DNA of 41,196 nucleotides, taken from Candidatus Aenigmarchaeota archaeon LH_S4. GTDB taxonomy: Archaea > Aenigmatarchaeota > Aenigmatarchaeia > QMZS01. Position numbers and translations under genes: made by a program. Position 1 is the stretch's first letter. Each line of letters opens with the position of its first letter. The notes under the pieces are model-generated. The model did not search any database and was not told the origin of the DNA. It saw only the letters and a program-made list of their open reading frames with translations. Positions 23,926 to 32,315 of the stretch are shown piece after piece. The DNA lies in assembly GCA_023659975.1 (NCBI GenBank), contig JAGXOI010000002.1:2273-43468 (forward strand), given 5' to 3'.

Positions 23926-25149
23926 TTAATATTCACCAAGACCTTTTTGCCTGTATTTGAAAAATTCAACATCTGGTTCTTTTTTCAAAGGTAAAAGTTT
24001 TCCATAGACTCCGGCTCCTCCTGGAATCTGCTGGATTTCATCCTTTCTAAAAGCCTCAATATATTCTCCCACTTTTTTGTCAATTTTTTTTAGTTCTTCA
24101 ATTGGAGAGTCAATTAAAACTTTGATTTCATTACCAAATTTTTTGATAAACTTTTCCCATATTTCAGAGACTGTTTTTGAATAAAAACTTTTTATGGAGT
24201 AAGCTGTTGCAATTATTTCTGTTAAAGGATAGATATGAGTATATTTTGGTCTTTCCTGATTTCCTTCACAATCTGAGAGTTCTAAAATCCTGTCTTTTAC
24301 TCCTTTATTTATTGTTCCTCTACAGTTTCTGCATCTCCAGTTTAATTTTTTTGCATCTTCAAGTTTGTAAAATGTTAAGCATTTCTTACACCTTGACAAA
24401 TGATATTTCCCGTGTTCAGGGTAAAAACCACAATTTAGAATTACTTTTCTCCCATCTTTTTGGAGTAAGGCCTTTTTTAATTCTTCAAAACTAAATTCTT
24501 TGATTTTGAATCTGTTAAATTCTCTTGCAAGTCTTAAGGGATAGGGTGAGTGTGCATCAGAATTTGAAAGAAAAGTCAATCTGTGTAATTCAGAAATTTT
24601 ATCCGCGAGGTAGGAGTCCGCAGAAAGACCAAGTTCAAGAAAGGAAATTTTTTCAGAATATTTTCCATAGCATTCTTTTAAAGAATTGAAGTGTGCATAA
24701 ATCCCGAAGTAAGGAGTGAAAGCGTGAGCTGGACCGAACAATCCCTCACTCTCCAAAACAAACTCAGCAATTTTTTCTCCTCCTATTCTCAACCATGGCC
24801 TACCATCTGCATCCAGATTATCCGAATATCCTAAAAGTTTTTCTCTTAATTCTTCTGCTTTTGAAAAAGACGGAAGTAAAATTACATGGTGAACCCTATC
24901 TTTATCCTGAACTTCAACTTCTATAACAAATTTTGTTTCACTTTCCCTGTAAGTATAAATTCCTTCCCCTTTTAGGTTTTCTTTCAGGTGTGCCAGCCAC
25001 TTGTTATGCAGGCAGTCCCCTGTTCCAAGAAACTGAACCCCCTTTAATTTAGCCTGCTCTGCAAGAATAGGAATCTCCATTCTCTTAGAAACAGCCCGGG
25101 CATATTTTGAATGGATATGTAAGTCTGCATTTATTTCAAGGAAGTCCAT
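23926..25149 (-). CDS. endoQ: Endonuclease Q (PHP-domain DNA repair nuclease)
   Basis: This 407-residue protein has PHP-type metal motifs: NADLHIHSKYA (residues 7-17), GTGDCLH, GPAHAFTPYFG and SNSDAHSP. A zinc-ribbon section follows (SRCKKCL...WRCRNCRG, about residues 265-290) and then a helical C-terminal part with IPGGAGVYGKLLP. This layout matches EndoQ of Thermococcales, which cuts DNA 5' of uracil, hypoxanthine and abasic sites. It is followed by nreA on the same strand. Upstream, 6 bp away, is hepT. The first 71 bp are repeated at 26007-26077. An alternative name is the older PHP hypothetical family to which EndoQ belongs. Confidence 0.88.
   Translation of the reverse strand: MDFLEINADLHIHSKYARAVSKRMEIPILAEQAKLKGVQFLGTGDCLHNKWLAHLKENLKGEGIYTYRESETKFVIEVEVQDKDRVHHVILLPSFSKAEELREKLLGYSDNLDADGRPWLRIGGEKIAEFVLESEGLFGPAHAFTPYFGIYAHFNSLKECYGKYSEKISFLELGLSADSYLADKISELHRLTFLSNSDAHSPYPLRLAREFNRFKIKEFSFEELKKALLQKDGRKVILNCGFYPEHGKYHLSRCKKCLTFYKLEDAKKLNWRCRNCRGTINKGVKDRILELSDCEGNQERPKYTHIYPLTEIIATAYSIKSFYSKTVSEIWEKFIKKFGNEIKVLIDSPIEELKKIDKKVGEYIEAFRKDEIQQIPGGAGVYGKLLPLKKEPDVEFFKYRQKGLGEY
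25079..25149. repeat. 71-bp direct repeat, copy 1 (5' end of endoQ)
   Basis: This matches 26007-26077 with 67 of 71 identical bases. Three of the four changes are silent third-position changes and one gives Glu5 to Lys. The two copies flank hepT-mntA. Confidence 0.95.
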
Positions 25150-25155
25150 AACTAT

Positions 25156-25572
25156 TTATTTTCTTCTTAACAAAGTTTTTACGATTTCCAAGAACTCTTT
25201 AACTACAGAAATTCTAATGAAAACATCAAAAACATCTTTTTCAGATAAATCATAATATTCGTGAGATAACAAGTTTCTATAAAAAACCAGATTAGATAAT
25301 TTTCTTTCCAAATCCTTAGAAATAAATTTATTTCTGTACATTAACCTGAAAATATCTTTGTAAGTAGAGGGCATACCTAATTTATTTGCAGATACTATTT
25401 CATCCCCCAAATCAATTACCCTATTTGTTATTGAAAACAGAACCATAGATAATGAGTAAAAGTTTTTTCTGCTTTTTAAGTCTACAACACTTCTAATGTT
25501 TAAACTATCTAAATCCTTAAAATATCTCTCTATATCTTCAATTATCTTAGTTATTCTTTCTGTATCATACAT
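25156..25572 (-). CDS. hepT: HepT-type toxin (HEPN ribonuclease)
   Basis: This helical HEPN protein of about 138 residues carries the active-site motif RNLLSHEYYD (RxxxxHxY), which forms the RNase and AMPylation target site at the dimer interface. It is the toxin of MntA-HepT pairs and cleaves RNA or tRNA unless modified. The track frame opens at 25605. MYDTERITKI at 25572 is the preferred start because it overlaps mntA by only 8 bp and begins the first helix. It is downstream of mntA and 6 bp upstream of endoQ, on the same strand. Confidence 0.88.
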   Translation of the reverse strand: MYDTERITKIIEDIERYFKDLDSLNIRSVVDLKSRKNFYSLSMVLFSITNRVIDLGDEIVSANKLGMPSTYKDIFRLMYRNKFISKDLERKLSNLVFYRNLLSHEYYDLSEKDVFDVFIRISVVKEFLEIVKTLLRRK

Positions 25573-25942
25573 ATTTATCCAAAATTCTGTCATAATGCCT
25601 GTCAATTATAGGTTTAAAATCCAGATAAGACTTGAGTGTATTGGATCTTGTCCTATGCAAAAACAGTTCATCTTTTTGATATAATATTTTACCTTCCTTA
25701 AACATCCTAAATCTTACATTAAGCGGCAAATCAGAGAATATAGAAATGTCTATTTTTCTTGAAGAGCAACTCAAGATTTCTTCTCTTCTCTTTTTTTGAA
25801 TATCCTTGTCCGTAATCACACAAATATCTATGTCAGAAAAAGGTTTTGTTTTTTTCCTTGCATAAGAACCAAACAAGTAGATTCCCTCCACCCCTTTTAT
25901 ATTTTTAATTTCATCCACAACCAACTTAATTTCTTTGTTCAT
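25565..25942 (-). CDS. mntA: MntA-type antitoxin (minimal nucleotidyltransferase)
   Basis: This 125-residue protein has the nucleotidyltransferase signature LFGSYARKKTKPFSDIDICV (GSx10DxD) and a third acidic residue in KIDISIF. MntA neutralises HepT by adding AMP groups to its Tyr next to the RxxxxH motif, and HepT here has that Tyr. The gene order antitoxin-then-toxin with an 8-bp overlap is typical. Its start is 3 nt after the stop of a truncated endoQ leader, indicating expression from the endoQ-type promoter. Length is typical. Confidence 0.9.
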   Translation of the reverse strand: MNKEIKLVVDEIKNIKGVEGIYLFGSYARKKTKPFSDIDICVITDKDIQKKRREEILSCSSRKIDISIFSDLPLNVRFRMFKEGKILYQKDELFLHRTRSNTLKSYLDFKPIIDRHYDRILDKYV

Positions 25943-25945
25943 AAA

Positions 25946-26077
25946 CTAACCTCTAAATTTGTTAATATATAGGAACTTAGAGAAAATGTGTAAGAATGGT
26001 CTAAATATTCTCTTAGAAACAGCCCGGGCATATTTTGAATGAATGTGTAAGTCTGCGTTTATTTTAAGGAAGTCCAT
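25946..26077 (-). pseudogene. Truncated endoQ N-terminus acting as leader ORF of mntA
   Basis: ATG at 26077 starts MDFLKINADLHIHSKYARAVSKR, the first 23 residues of EndoQ with one change, then diverges for 20 residues and stops at 25946-25948. mntA begins at 25942. The catalytic protein is missing, so this is only a 5' remnant (bases 26007-26077 are repeat copy 2). Confidence 0.85.
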
Positions 26078-26204
26078 ATAAAGGCTTCCTTTTTAAAAAA
26101 GAAAAATTATGTTATTCTAATTTTTCCCGTTCAAAGACAATTTTTTCAAATTCTTTCGTTAAATCTACTTTCTAATTAAGAATTTTCTAAATAAAAATAA
26201 AAAA
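26078..26204 (-). other. Intergenic region with a gene remnant
   Basis: Next to the endoQ fragment is an A/T-rich tract (cttttttaaaaagg on the minus strand) that could be the original endoQ promoter. Minus-strand bases 26112-26171 read KVDLTKEFEKIVFEREKLE before a stop. This is charged and coding-like but without a start, probably the 3' remnant of a lost gene. Confidence 0.35.
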
Positions 26205-27053
26205 TTATTTGGATTCTTCCTTTGCTTTTCTTTCAACGTCTTTTATTACTCCTTCTTCTTTCTCTCCACCGAAATATTCTTCCCAGATCTGTTTCTCTTC
26301 TTCTGGCAATTTCTGCCAATTTAGGTTTGAATCTTTTACTTTTTCCCAGGCTTCCTTTGCTCTTTCATGAGTGTATGAACCTGGACCACCAATTTTGCCT
26401 TTCTTTACTTCTGTTTCAAGGTCTTTTCTTACTTCTTCTTTTTTCTCTCTACCGAAATATTCTTCAAGGTATCTTTTCTCTTCTTCTGGCAATTCCTTCA
26501 AATCCCCTGAATCTCTTGCTTTTTCCCAGGCTCCCTTTGCCATTTCATAAGTTTCTGAACCTGGACCAGCAATTCTATCTCTGTCGTGGTACATTGAAGC
26601 TTTTACTCTATTATATAACTCATCCATATTCCCTATCCTTCTCTCAATTTCATTATAAAAACTATGATTACTAAAGTCTGTCTCCTCTCTATTCTCTATT
26701 CCTCTCACCACAGCCCAAGCAGAATAATATGCTTTTGGGTCCTCCTTCAATCTTTCAGTGATAAGATCTCGGTCTTTCTTTGGAAGTGCTGCTACACCTT
26801 CAGCTATTTTATACTCCATACTGATAATATCATCCTTTACTTTTCTAGATACCTCTTTATCACGTATATTTCCTGTTATCTTTGCTATCTCATAACGAGC
26901 ATCCTGTAATCCTTGAATCATTAAATATGCTTCTTCTCCCTTTTCTGATAACTTCGGTGGTTTTGTTGCCTTTGCAAAAGAATCCATTACGTCTTGGTAT
27001 GCTTCACTTTTTGGATCTTCTCCCATATATTTATTTCCTATCATTTTCACCAC
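26205..27053 (-). CDS. Charged protein with two C-terminal repeats, unknown function
   Basis: This 282-residue soluble, highly charged, helical protein has no membrane segment. The second half holds two tandem copies of a roughly 58-residue unit: one starts AGPGSETYEMAKGAWEKARDS, the other GGPGSYTHERAKEAWEKVKDS. Both go on to LPEEEK...EEYFG and a Lys/Glu helix. The AWEK and LPEEEK positions match well, so the duplication is at protein level. The N-terminal half is alpha-helical without a recognised domain. It has its own TATA-like tract (aactatatatagtttt) about 30 bp upstream. I do not recognise the family. Confidence 0.75.
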   Translation of the reverse strand: MVKMIGNKYMGEDPKSEAYQDVMDSFAKATKPPKLSEKGEEAYLMIQGLQDARYEIAKITGNIRDKEVSRKVKDDIISMEYKIAEGVAALPKKDRDLITERLKEDPKAYYSAWAVVRGIENREETDFSNHSFYNEIERRIGNMDELYNRVKASMYHDRDRIAGPGSETYEMAKGAWEKARDSGDLKELPEEEKRYLEEYFGREKKEEVRKDLETEVKKGKIGGPGSYTHERAKEAWEKVKDSNLNWQKLPEEEKQIWEEYFGGEKEEGVIKDVERKAKEESK

Positions 27054-27163
27054 TAATATATAATGTATTAAAACTATATATAGTTTTCGGTGATAAAATA
27101 TATATTTTCTACTATCGTAATTTTTTCAAAATTAAATAAATCCTCTAATTTAATAACTAGAAA

Positions 27164-27994
27164 TTACCTCCCGCGTTTCTCCAGATAAACCCCCAAAATT
27201 GTTGCGTTTTGAATCCATGTGTTTGGAATATCTATTAGCAGTGCTATTATTAAAACACTTGCTAATTGACCAAAAACACTTGAATATCCAGTAATTAACA
27301 AAATAGAAGTTAAAGCAACCAAACTTGTTGCACTCATTGTTAACCCAGTTTTAAAAGCACTCCTATATTGTAGGTCAAAGTTTCCCCTCTCTTTCAGGGT
27401 TCTTGTTGTCAACAAAATATCTGTATCCACTGAATAACCAAGCACCATTAGAAGGGATATAAAGGTTGCAATAGAAAGGGGGATTCCAATAATATTCATC
27501 AAAAACAAAGTTATTGTTATATCTGAGAAAGCGCATAAGATAACCGCAAAGGAAGGAATAAAAGACCTGAAGAGAATAAAAATTATTATTACCATTGCAA
27601 CAAAAGCAAAGATAACAGAATAAACAATCTCTCCCAAAATCTCACTACTCAATTTTGGGTCTATTTCACTCACTCCATAATTTTTAATTTCAAGGGTTTT
27701 ATTAATATCATCTATTAAATTACCAATATTAATTTCAGAACACTCTATGGATAACTGGGTCTCTATTGCACTTGTTGTTGTATAACCACTAATTTCATAT
27801 TCTTTCTGCAGTTTGTCTCTTAAATCTGAAATTTCAAAAAAACCAGCATCTGAAAAGGAGATTGTAATTAAATTACCTCCTTCTAATTCAATACTTTTAT
27901 CAAGTAAAAAACCTGTTGTAGTTTGTTTATAACCCAAAAATCCAAGACTAAATAAAAGAAGTCCTATTGTAATAAAAATAAGTTTTCGGTTCAT
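27164..27994 (-). CDS. secF: Protein-export membrane protein SecF
   Basis: This 276-residue protein has six membrane helices. The first helix is at residues 4-22, and a large outside domain (IELEGGNLITISFSDAGFFE) follows. The C-terminal block contains FVAMVIIIFILFRSFIPSFAVILCAFSDI and LMVLGYSVDTDILLTTR, which is diagnostic for SecF. SecD/SecF uses the proton or sodium gradient to pull proteins through the Sec pore. The track frame extends to 28462, but that part is antisense to the antiporter gene, and MNRKLIFI at 27994 is the start. secD, usually adjacent, is absent from this window. Confidence 0.93.
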   Translation of the reverse strand: MNRKLIFITIGLLLFSLGFLGYKQTTTGFLLDKSIELEGGNLITISFSDAGFFEISDLRDKLQKEYEISGYTTTSAIETQLSIECSEINIGNLIDDINKTLEIKNYGVSEIDPKLSSEILGEIVYSVIFAFVAMVIIIFILFRSFIPSFAVILCAFSDITITLFLMNIIGIPLSIATFISLLMVLGYSVDTDILLTTRTLKERGNFDLQYRSAFKTGLTMSATSLVALTSILLITGYSSVFGQLASVLIIALLIDIPNTWIQNATILGVYLEKRGR

Positions 27995-28049
27995 ATAACT
28001 TTTTTCTTTTAAAAAAAATAAGGCTTGATAAAATAAGTCAACTACTATT

Positions 28050-29762
28050 ATGCCTGGAAATCTATTTATTGATTTAAGTCTAATTATTATCCTTGCAATG
28101 GTTGTTTGTGGGTTCATACGATTAATTAAGCAACCTTTGATAATAGGATATCTTCTCACAGGAATTATAGCAAGTTTTTTGGGTCTAGTTCCATCTGGTG
28201 AAGCAATGGAAGCATTTTCACACATAGGAATTGCCCTACTTCTGTTTGTGATTGGACTGGGATTAAACCCAAAGGTGATAAAAGAATTAAGTAAGCCTTC
28301 TTTAGTTATTGGTGTTGGGCAGTTTACTATAACCACTTTAATTGGGTATCTAATGTGTACTTTTTTTGGTTTTCCAATTATAACTTCCCTATATATCGCA
28401 GTTGCCTTGTCATTCAGTAGCACAATTGTAGTAATGAAAATATTATCTGATAAAAATGACACAGAGACTTTGTATGGTTATTTGTCAACTGGTTACTTAA
28501 TTATACAGGATTTGATTGTAGTAATTATTTTGATGATAATCACTTCGATTTCAAGTGAAGTTGGGATCGCTGAGATTGCCTTTGAAACTATTTTAAAAGG
28601 AATTGGTTTGTTGGGTATCTTGTTTTTAATTGGTATTTATGCTCTACCAAAAATTACTGAGTTAATTGCAAAATCACAGGAATATTTGTTGTTATTTTCC
28701 CTTGGGTGGTGTTTTGCCCTATCCCTATTATTTTATTATATGAATTTCTCTATAGAAACTGGTGCTTTGATTGCAGGATTCACTTTGGCTCTATCACCCT
28801 ACCGATATGAAATAAGTTCAAAGATGAAACCTCTCAGAGACTTTTTTATAATATTGTTTTTTATAGCTATTGGCTCCCAGATTGTTATTGGAAATATTGG
28901 TCAATACCTAAAAGTTATAGTTGTATTGTCTGTATTTGTGATTTTTGTAAAACCCCTTATAATAACCTCCCTTCTTGGATTTTTAAGATATACAAAAAGA
29001 ACAAGTTTCCTTACAGGACTTACTTCTGGCCAGATAAGTGAATTTTCCTTGATTATGGTAGCCTTAGGTACTGCTATGGGGTTTTTATCTCCTGAAATTT
29101 TATCTCTGGTTACCATTATAGGCTTTATAACCATTGCCGGGTCGAGTTATTTTATGCTCTATTCAAACCAATTATATTTTTACTTATCCCCTTATCTCAG
29201 AATTTTTGAAAGAAAGGGTGGAAGGATTGATGCACAACATAGTTACAAGGAAAGTGATTATGAAGTGATTCTTTTTGGTTACAGCAGGATAGGATATGAT
29301 ATATTAGAATCACTCAAGAAAATAAAAAAGAAATATTTAGTAGTTGATTACAATCCTGTAATTATAAGAAAATTGACAAAAGATTCTGTAGACTGCAGGT
29401 ATGGTGACGCAGCTGATTACGAATTACTAAATGATTTAAGATTACCAAAAGTAAAAATGGTTATATCAACAATACCAAATTATGATAGTAATGCAATGTT
29501 AATCAAAAAGATAAGAGAATGTAACAGTAATGCAATAATAATTGTAGTCTCTCACAATATAGACCAGGCTATTGAGTTATATGAGCAAGGGGCAACCTAT
29601 GTTCTTACACCTCATTTATTGGGTGGGCACCATGCATCTATGATGATAGAAGAATATGGTTTTGACATAAAAAAGTTTTTAAAGGAAAAACTTATCCATC
29701 TAAATGACTTAAACCATAGAAGTGATTTGGGACATAACAAACCAAAACATGAGAGGAAATAA
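28050..29762 (+). CDS. CPA2-family cation:proton antiporter with TrkA-N domain
   Basis: This 570-residue protein combines about 12 membrane helices (residues 5-385) with a cytoplasmic Rossmann RCK/TrkA-N domain (VILFGYSRIGYDILESLKKI, then VVDYNPVIIRKL and RYGDAADYELL). KefB/KefC-like exchangers have this layout and move K+ or Na+ against H+. The conserved helix segment QPLIIGYLLTGIIASFLG and ALLLFVIGLGLNPK are typical. The RCK domain should bind a nucleotide that gates transport. It is divergent from secF with 55 bp between starts and convergent with the P-type ATPase, which may serve the same ion balance. Confidence 0.92.
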   Translation: MPGNLFIDLSLIIILAMVVCGFIRLIKQPLIIGYLLTGIIASFLGLVPSGEAMEAFSHIGIALLLFVIGLGLNPKVIKELSKPSLVIGVGQFTITTLIGYLMCTFFGFPIITSLYIAVALSFSSTIVVMKILSDKNDTETLYGYLSTGYLIIQDLIVVIILMIITSISSEVGIAEIAFETILKGIGLLGILFLIGIYALPKITELIAKSQEYLLLFSLGWCFALSLLFYYMNFSIETGALIAGFTLALSPYRYEISSKMKPLRDFFIILFFIAIGSQIVIGNIGQYLKVIVVLSVFVIFVKPLIITSLLGFLRYTKRTSFLTGLTSGQISEFSLIMVALGTAMGFLSPEILSLVTIIGFITIAGSSYFMLYSNQLYFYLSPYLRIFERKGGRIDAQHSYKESDYEVILFGYSRIGYDILESLKKIKKKYLVVDYNPVIIRKLTKDSVDCRYGDAADYELLNDLRLPKVKMVISTIPNYDSNAMLIKKIRECNSNAIIIVVSHNIDQAIELYEQGATYVLTPHLLGGHHASMMIEEYGFDIKKFLKEKLIHLNDLNHRSDLGHNKPKHERK

Positions 29763-29843
29763 TCTAACTAAATATCCTAAATCCTTCAATCCATTATCTT
29801 TGGATCCTTTTTAATCATCCTTCTAAGGAAAAATACTAAAAAA

Positions 29844-32315
29844 TCAATATTCTTCTTTTGTTACTTTATTTATAACCCATGCGATTGAAATTCCTAAAAT
29901 GAAACCAATTATTGTTCCCGCAATTAAAATAGTCCATTCATATAATCCCAAGGGAACAATTTTAAAGTAAGTATTCAGAGGGGAATAAATCAGAGTTAAT
30001 TGCAAACCTAAAGACAAAATTAAAGAATAAACAAGGAATTTATTTGCAAACCAGTCTTTTAAAGATGGTAATTTTTCATTATATTTGATAACTGCAATTC
30101 TGACAAATTCGTACATTATAAATCCTGTGAAAAGAGCAGTTCTCGCTTTATCCACTCCTAAAGGTAAAATAATAAGAAAAACAGCAATACTTTCTAAGAC
30201 AATTAATGATCCCATACCACCTATCAGCATACCTAACTTTTTATTTATTATTCCCTCTTTTTTCTTCCTTGGTTTTCTTTTCATTATATCTGGTCTTGCA
30301 GGGTCTATTGACAGAGCCAAAGCTGGTAAACCATCTGTTATCAGATTTATCCAAAGTATCTGAACTGGAAATAGAGGGATAAAAGGGAGGAAAATTATAG
30401 TAAGTAAAACAACAGCTACTTCTGCAACATTACATGTAAGCAAGTAATTAACAAATTTCCTTATATTGTCAAATATTCTTCTTCCATCCTTAATAGCATT
30501 TCTTATAGTTGCAAAATTGTCATCTAATAAAATAATATCACTTGCCTCTCTTGCAACTTCTGTTCCCTTTATTCCCATTGCTGTACCAACATCAGCTTTT
30601 TTCAAAGCCAGGGCATCATTTACTCCATCCCCTGTCATTGTAACTATATGTCCTTGTTTCGATAAAGCCTCCAAAATTTTCACTTTATGAAATGGAGTTG
30701 CTCTTGCAAAAATATTAATACCCTTTTTTAAAGATTCTCCTAATTCATTTTCATCCATATTATCCAAATCGTTACCCGTAAGAACACCTTTTGTTTTTAT
30801 ATCAACCTCATCTGCAATAGATTTTGCTGTTAGAGGATTATCTCCTGTAATCATTATAGTCCTTATTCCTGCGGAATAGCATTCAGCAATCGCTTCTTTT
30901 GCTTCTGGTCTTGCAGGGTCAGAAAGAATAACCAAACCAATAAAAATTAAATTTTCTTCATCCAATTTTTTATAACTTTTATAACCCAAACCCAAAACCC
31001 TGTAACCTTTCCTTGCAAATTGTTTATTTTTAGATAAAATCTGTTTTTTTAATTTTGAATCTAACTCAACAACTTTTTTACCAATTAAACATCTATTAGA
31101 TTTTTCCACAATAATCTCTGGTGCTCCTTTTGAAAAAATAATTTTTTTACCTAAATCCTGAGCAACAGTCATTATCTCCCTAGCAGAAGTGAATGGAATT
31201 TCATCAATTCTTTTCCCCTCTTCTTTCATTAAGTTTAATGAGTATTGTTTTAAAGCAATATCTGTTTCATCTCCAACCCATTTTTTCTCTTTATCTTTTA
31301 AACTTTCTTTAGCATCATTACAATAACAGCAACATTTTGTTGCCAAATCTCTTGCTTTTTTGTTTTCTTCTATTAACCAGATTTTTCTTACTTTCATTTT
31401 TCCTTCTGTTAAGGTTCCAGTTTTATCGCTACAAATAACATCTGCAGAACCTATGGACTCTGTTATTGCAAGCCTTCTGACTAATGCATTTTTCTTAACC
31501 ATATCCCTTGCTCCCAAGGACAAAGCAATTGTGATAACTGCGGGTAAACCTTCTGGAATTGCTGCAACAGCCAAAGAAACTGCAATTAATCCAGCTTCCA
31601 AAAAACCAAATTTATTAAAGCCGATAGCAAAAGTTATAACGATTATTAAACTAGTTATGCCAACAATTCTTCTTGTAAATTTTTTCATATGCGACTGAAA
31701 AGGGGTTTCAACTTCTTTTATTTCCTGCATCTTGCTTGCAATCTTACCAACTTTTGTCTTCATGCCTGTGTTAAAAACCTTTGCAATAACTCTGCCTGTA
31801 TAAACCGGACAATTTTTGAAAATTTTGTCATCTTCCTTTTTCTTTTCAGCTCTTGATTCTCCAGTTAATATTGATTCATCTATTTCTAATTTACCTTCAA
31901 TTATTTGAGCATCAGCGGGAGCAACATCCCCACCCTCCACAACAATTAAATCACTAGGGACAATTTCTGTTGAATTTATTTCCTGTTCCTTTCCATCTCT
32001 TATTACTTTAGCCTTGGGGGTTGCCATTTTCTGTAAAGCTTCTACTGCCCTTTCAGCTTTGTAGTCCTGAACAAAACCTGCAATTCCTGCTGCAAAAACG
32101 ATAATTAAAATTAAAATTGAATCAAAAAAACCTTCACCTTTAAAAAAATTAACAGAGAAAGAAAGGATTGCCGCACCAATTAACAAAATAATTATTGGGG
32201 AGATAAATTGGGAAATTAACATTTTAAAGGGAGAAACTTTTTTCTCTCTCTTAATTTCATTTTTTCCATATTTTAATTTTTCTTTTACTTCCTGACTTGT
32301 TAAACCTTTTTTCAT
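29844..32315 (-). CDS. P-type ATPase, P2A (calcium-pump-like)
   Basis: This protein of about 823 residues has all P-type motifs: LTGESR, the phosphorylation site SDKTGTLTEG (around residue 300), KGAPE and MTGDGVNDALALKKADVGTAMG. The ion-binding residues of SERCA site II are present: PEGLPAVIT in helix 4, CNVAEV in helix 5 and NLITDGLPAL in helix 6, which favours Ca2+. The start MKKGLTSQEV at 32315 is preferred over 32342 because it overlaps the antiporter stop by ATGA. It is the last gene of a three-gene operon. Na+ or K+ remain possible substrates. Confidence 0.92.
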   Translation of the reverse strand: MKKGLTSQEVKEKLKYGKNEIKREKKVSPFKMLISQFISPIIILLIGAAILSFSVNFFKGEGFFDSILILIIVFAAGIAGFVQDYKAERAVEALQKMATPKAKVIRDGKEQEINSTEIVPSDLIVVEGGDVAPADAQIIEGKLEIDESILTGESRAEKKKEDDKIFKNCPVYTGRVIAKVFNTGMKTKVGKIASKMQEIKEVETPFQSHMKKFTRRIVGITSLIIVITFAIGFNKFGFLEAGLIAVSLAVAAIPEGLPAVITIALSLGARDMVKKNALVRRLAITESIGSADVICSDKTGTLTEGKMKVRKIWLIEENKKARDLATKCCCYCNDAKESLKDKEKKWVGDETDIALKQYSLNLMKEEGKRIDEIPFTSAREIMTVAQDLGKKIIFSKGAPEIIVEKSNRCLIGKKVVELDSKLKKQILSKNKQFARKGYRVLGLGYKSYKKLDEENLIFIGLVILSDPARPEAKEAIAECYSAGIRTIMITGDNPLTAKSIADEVDIKTKGVLTGNDLDNMDENELGESLKKGINIFARATPFHKVKILEALSKQGHIVTMTGDGVNDALALKKADVGTAMGIKGTEVAREASDIILLDDNFATIRNAIKDGRRIFDNIRKFVNYLLTCNVAEVAVVLLTIIFLPFIPLFPVQILWINLITDGLPALALSIDPARPDIMKRKPRKKKEGIINKKLGMLIGGMGSLIVLESIAVFLIILPLGVDKARTALFTGFIMYEFVRIAVIKYNEKLPSLKDWFANKFLVYSLILSLGLQLTLIYSPLNTYFKIVPLGLYEWTILIAGTIIGFILGISIAWVINKVTKEEY

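Noticed and set aside
28000-28462. Upstream extension of the secF frame to 28462
   Set aside because: This part is antisense to the antiporter N-terminus and shows no SecF features; the SecF helix starts at MNRKLIFI.
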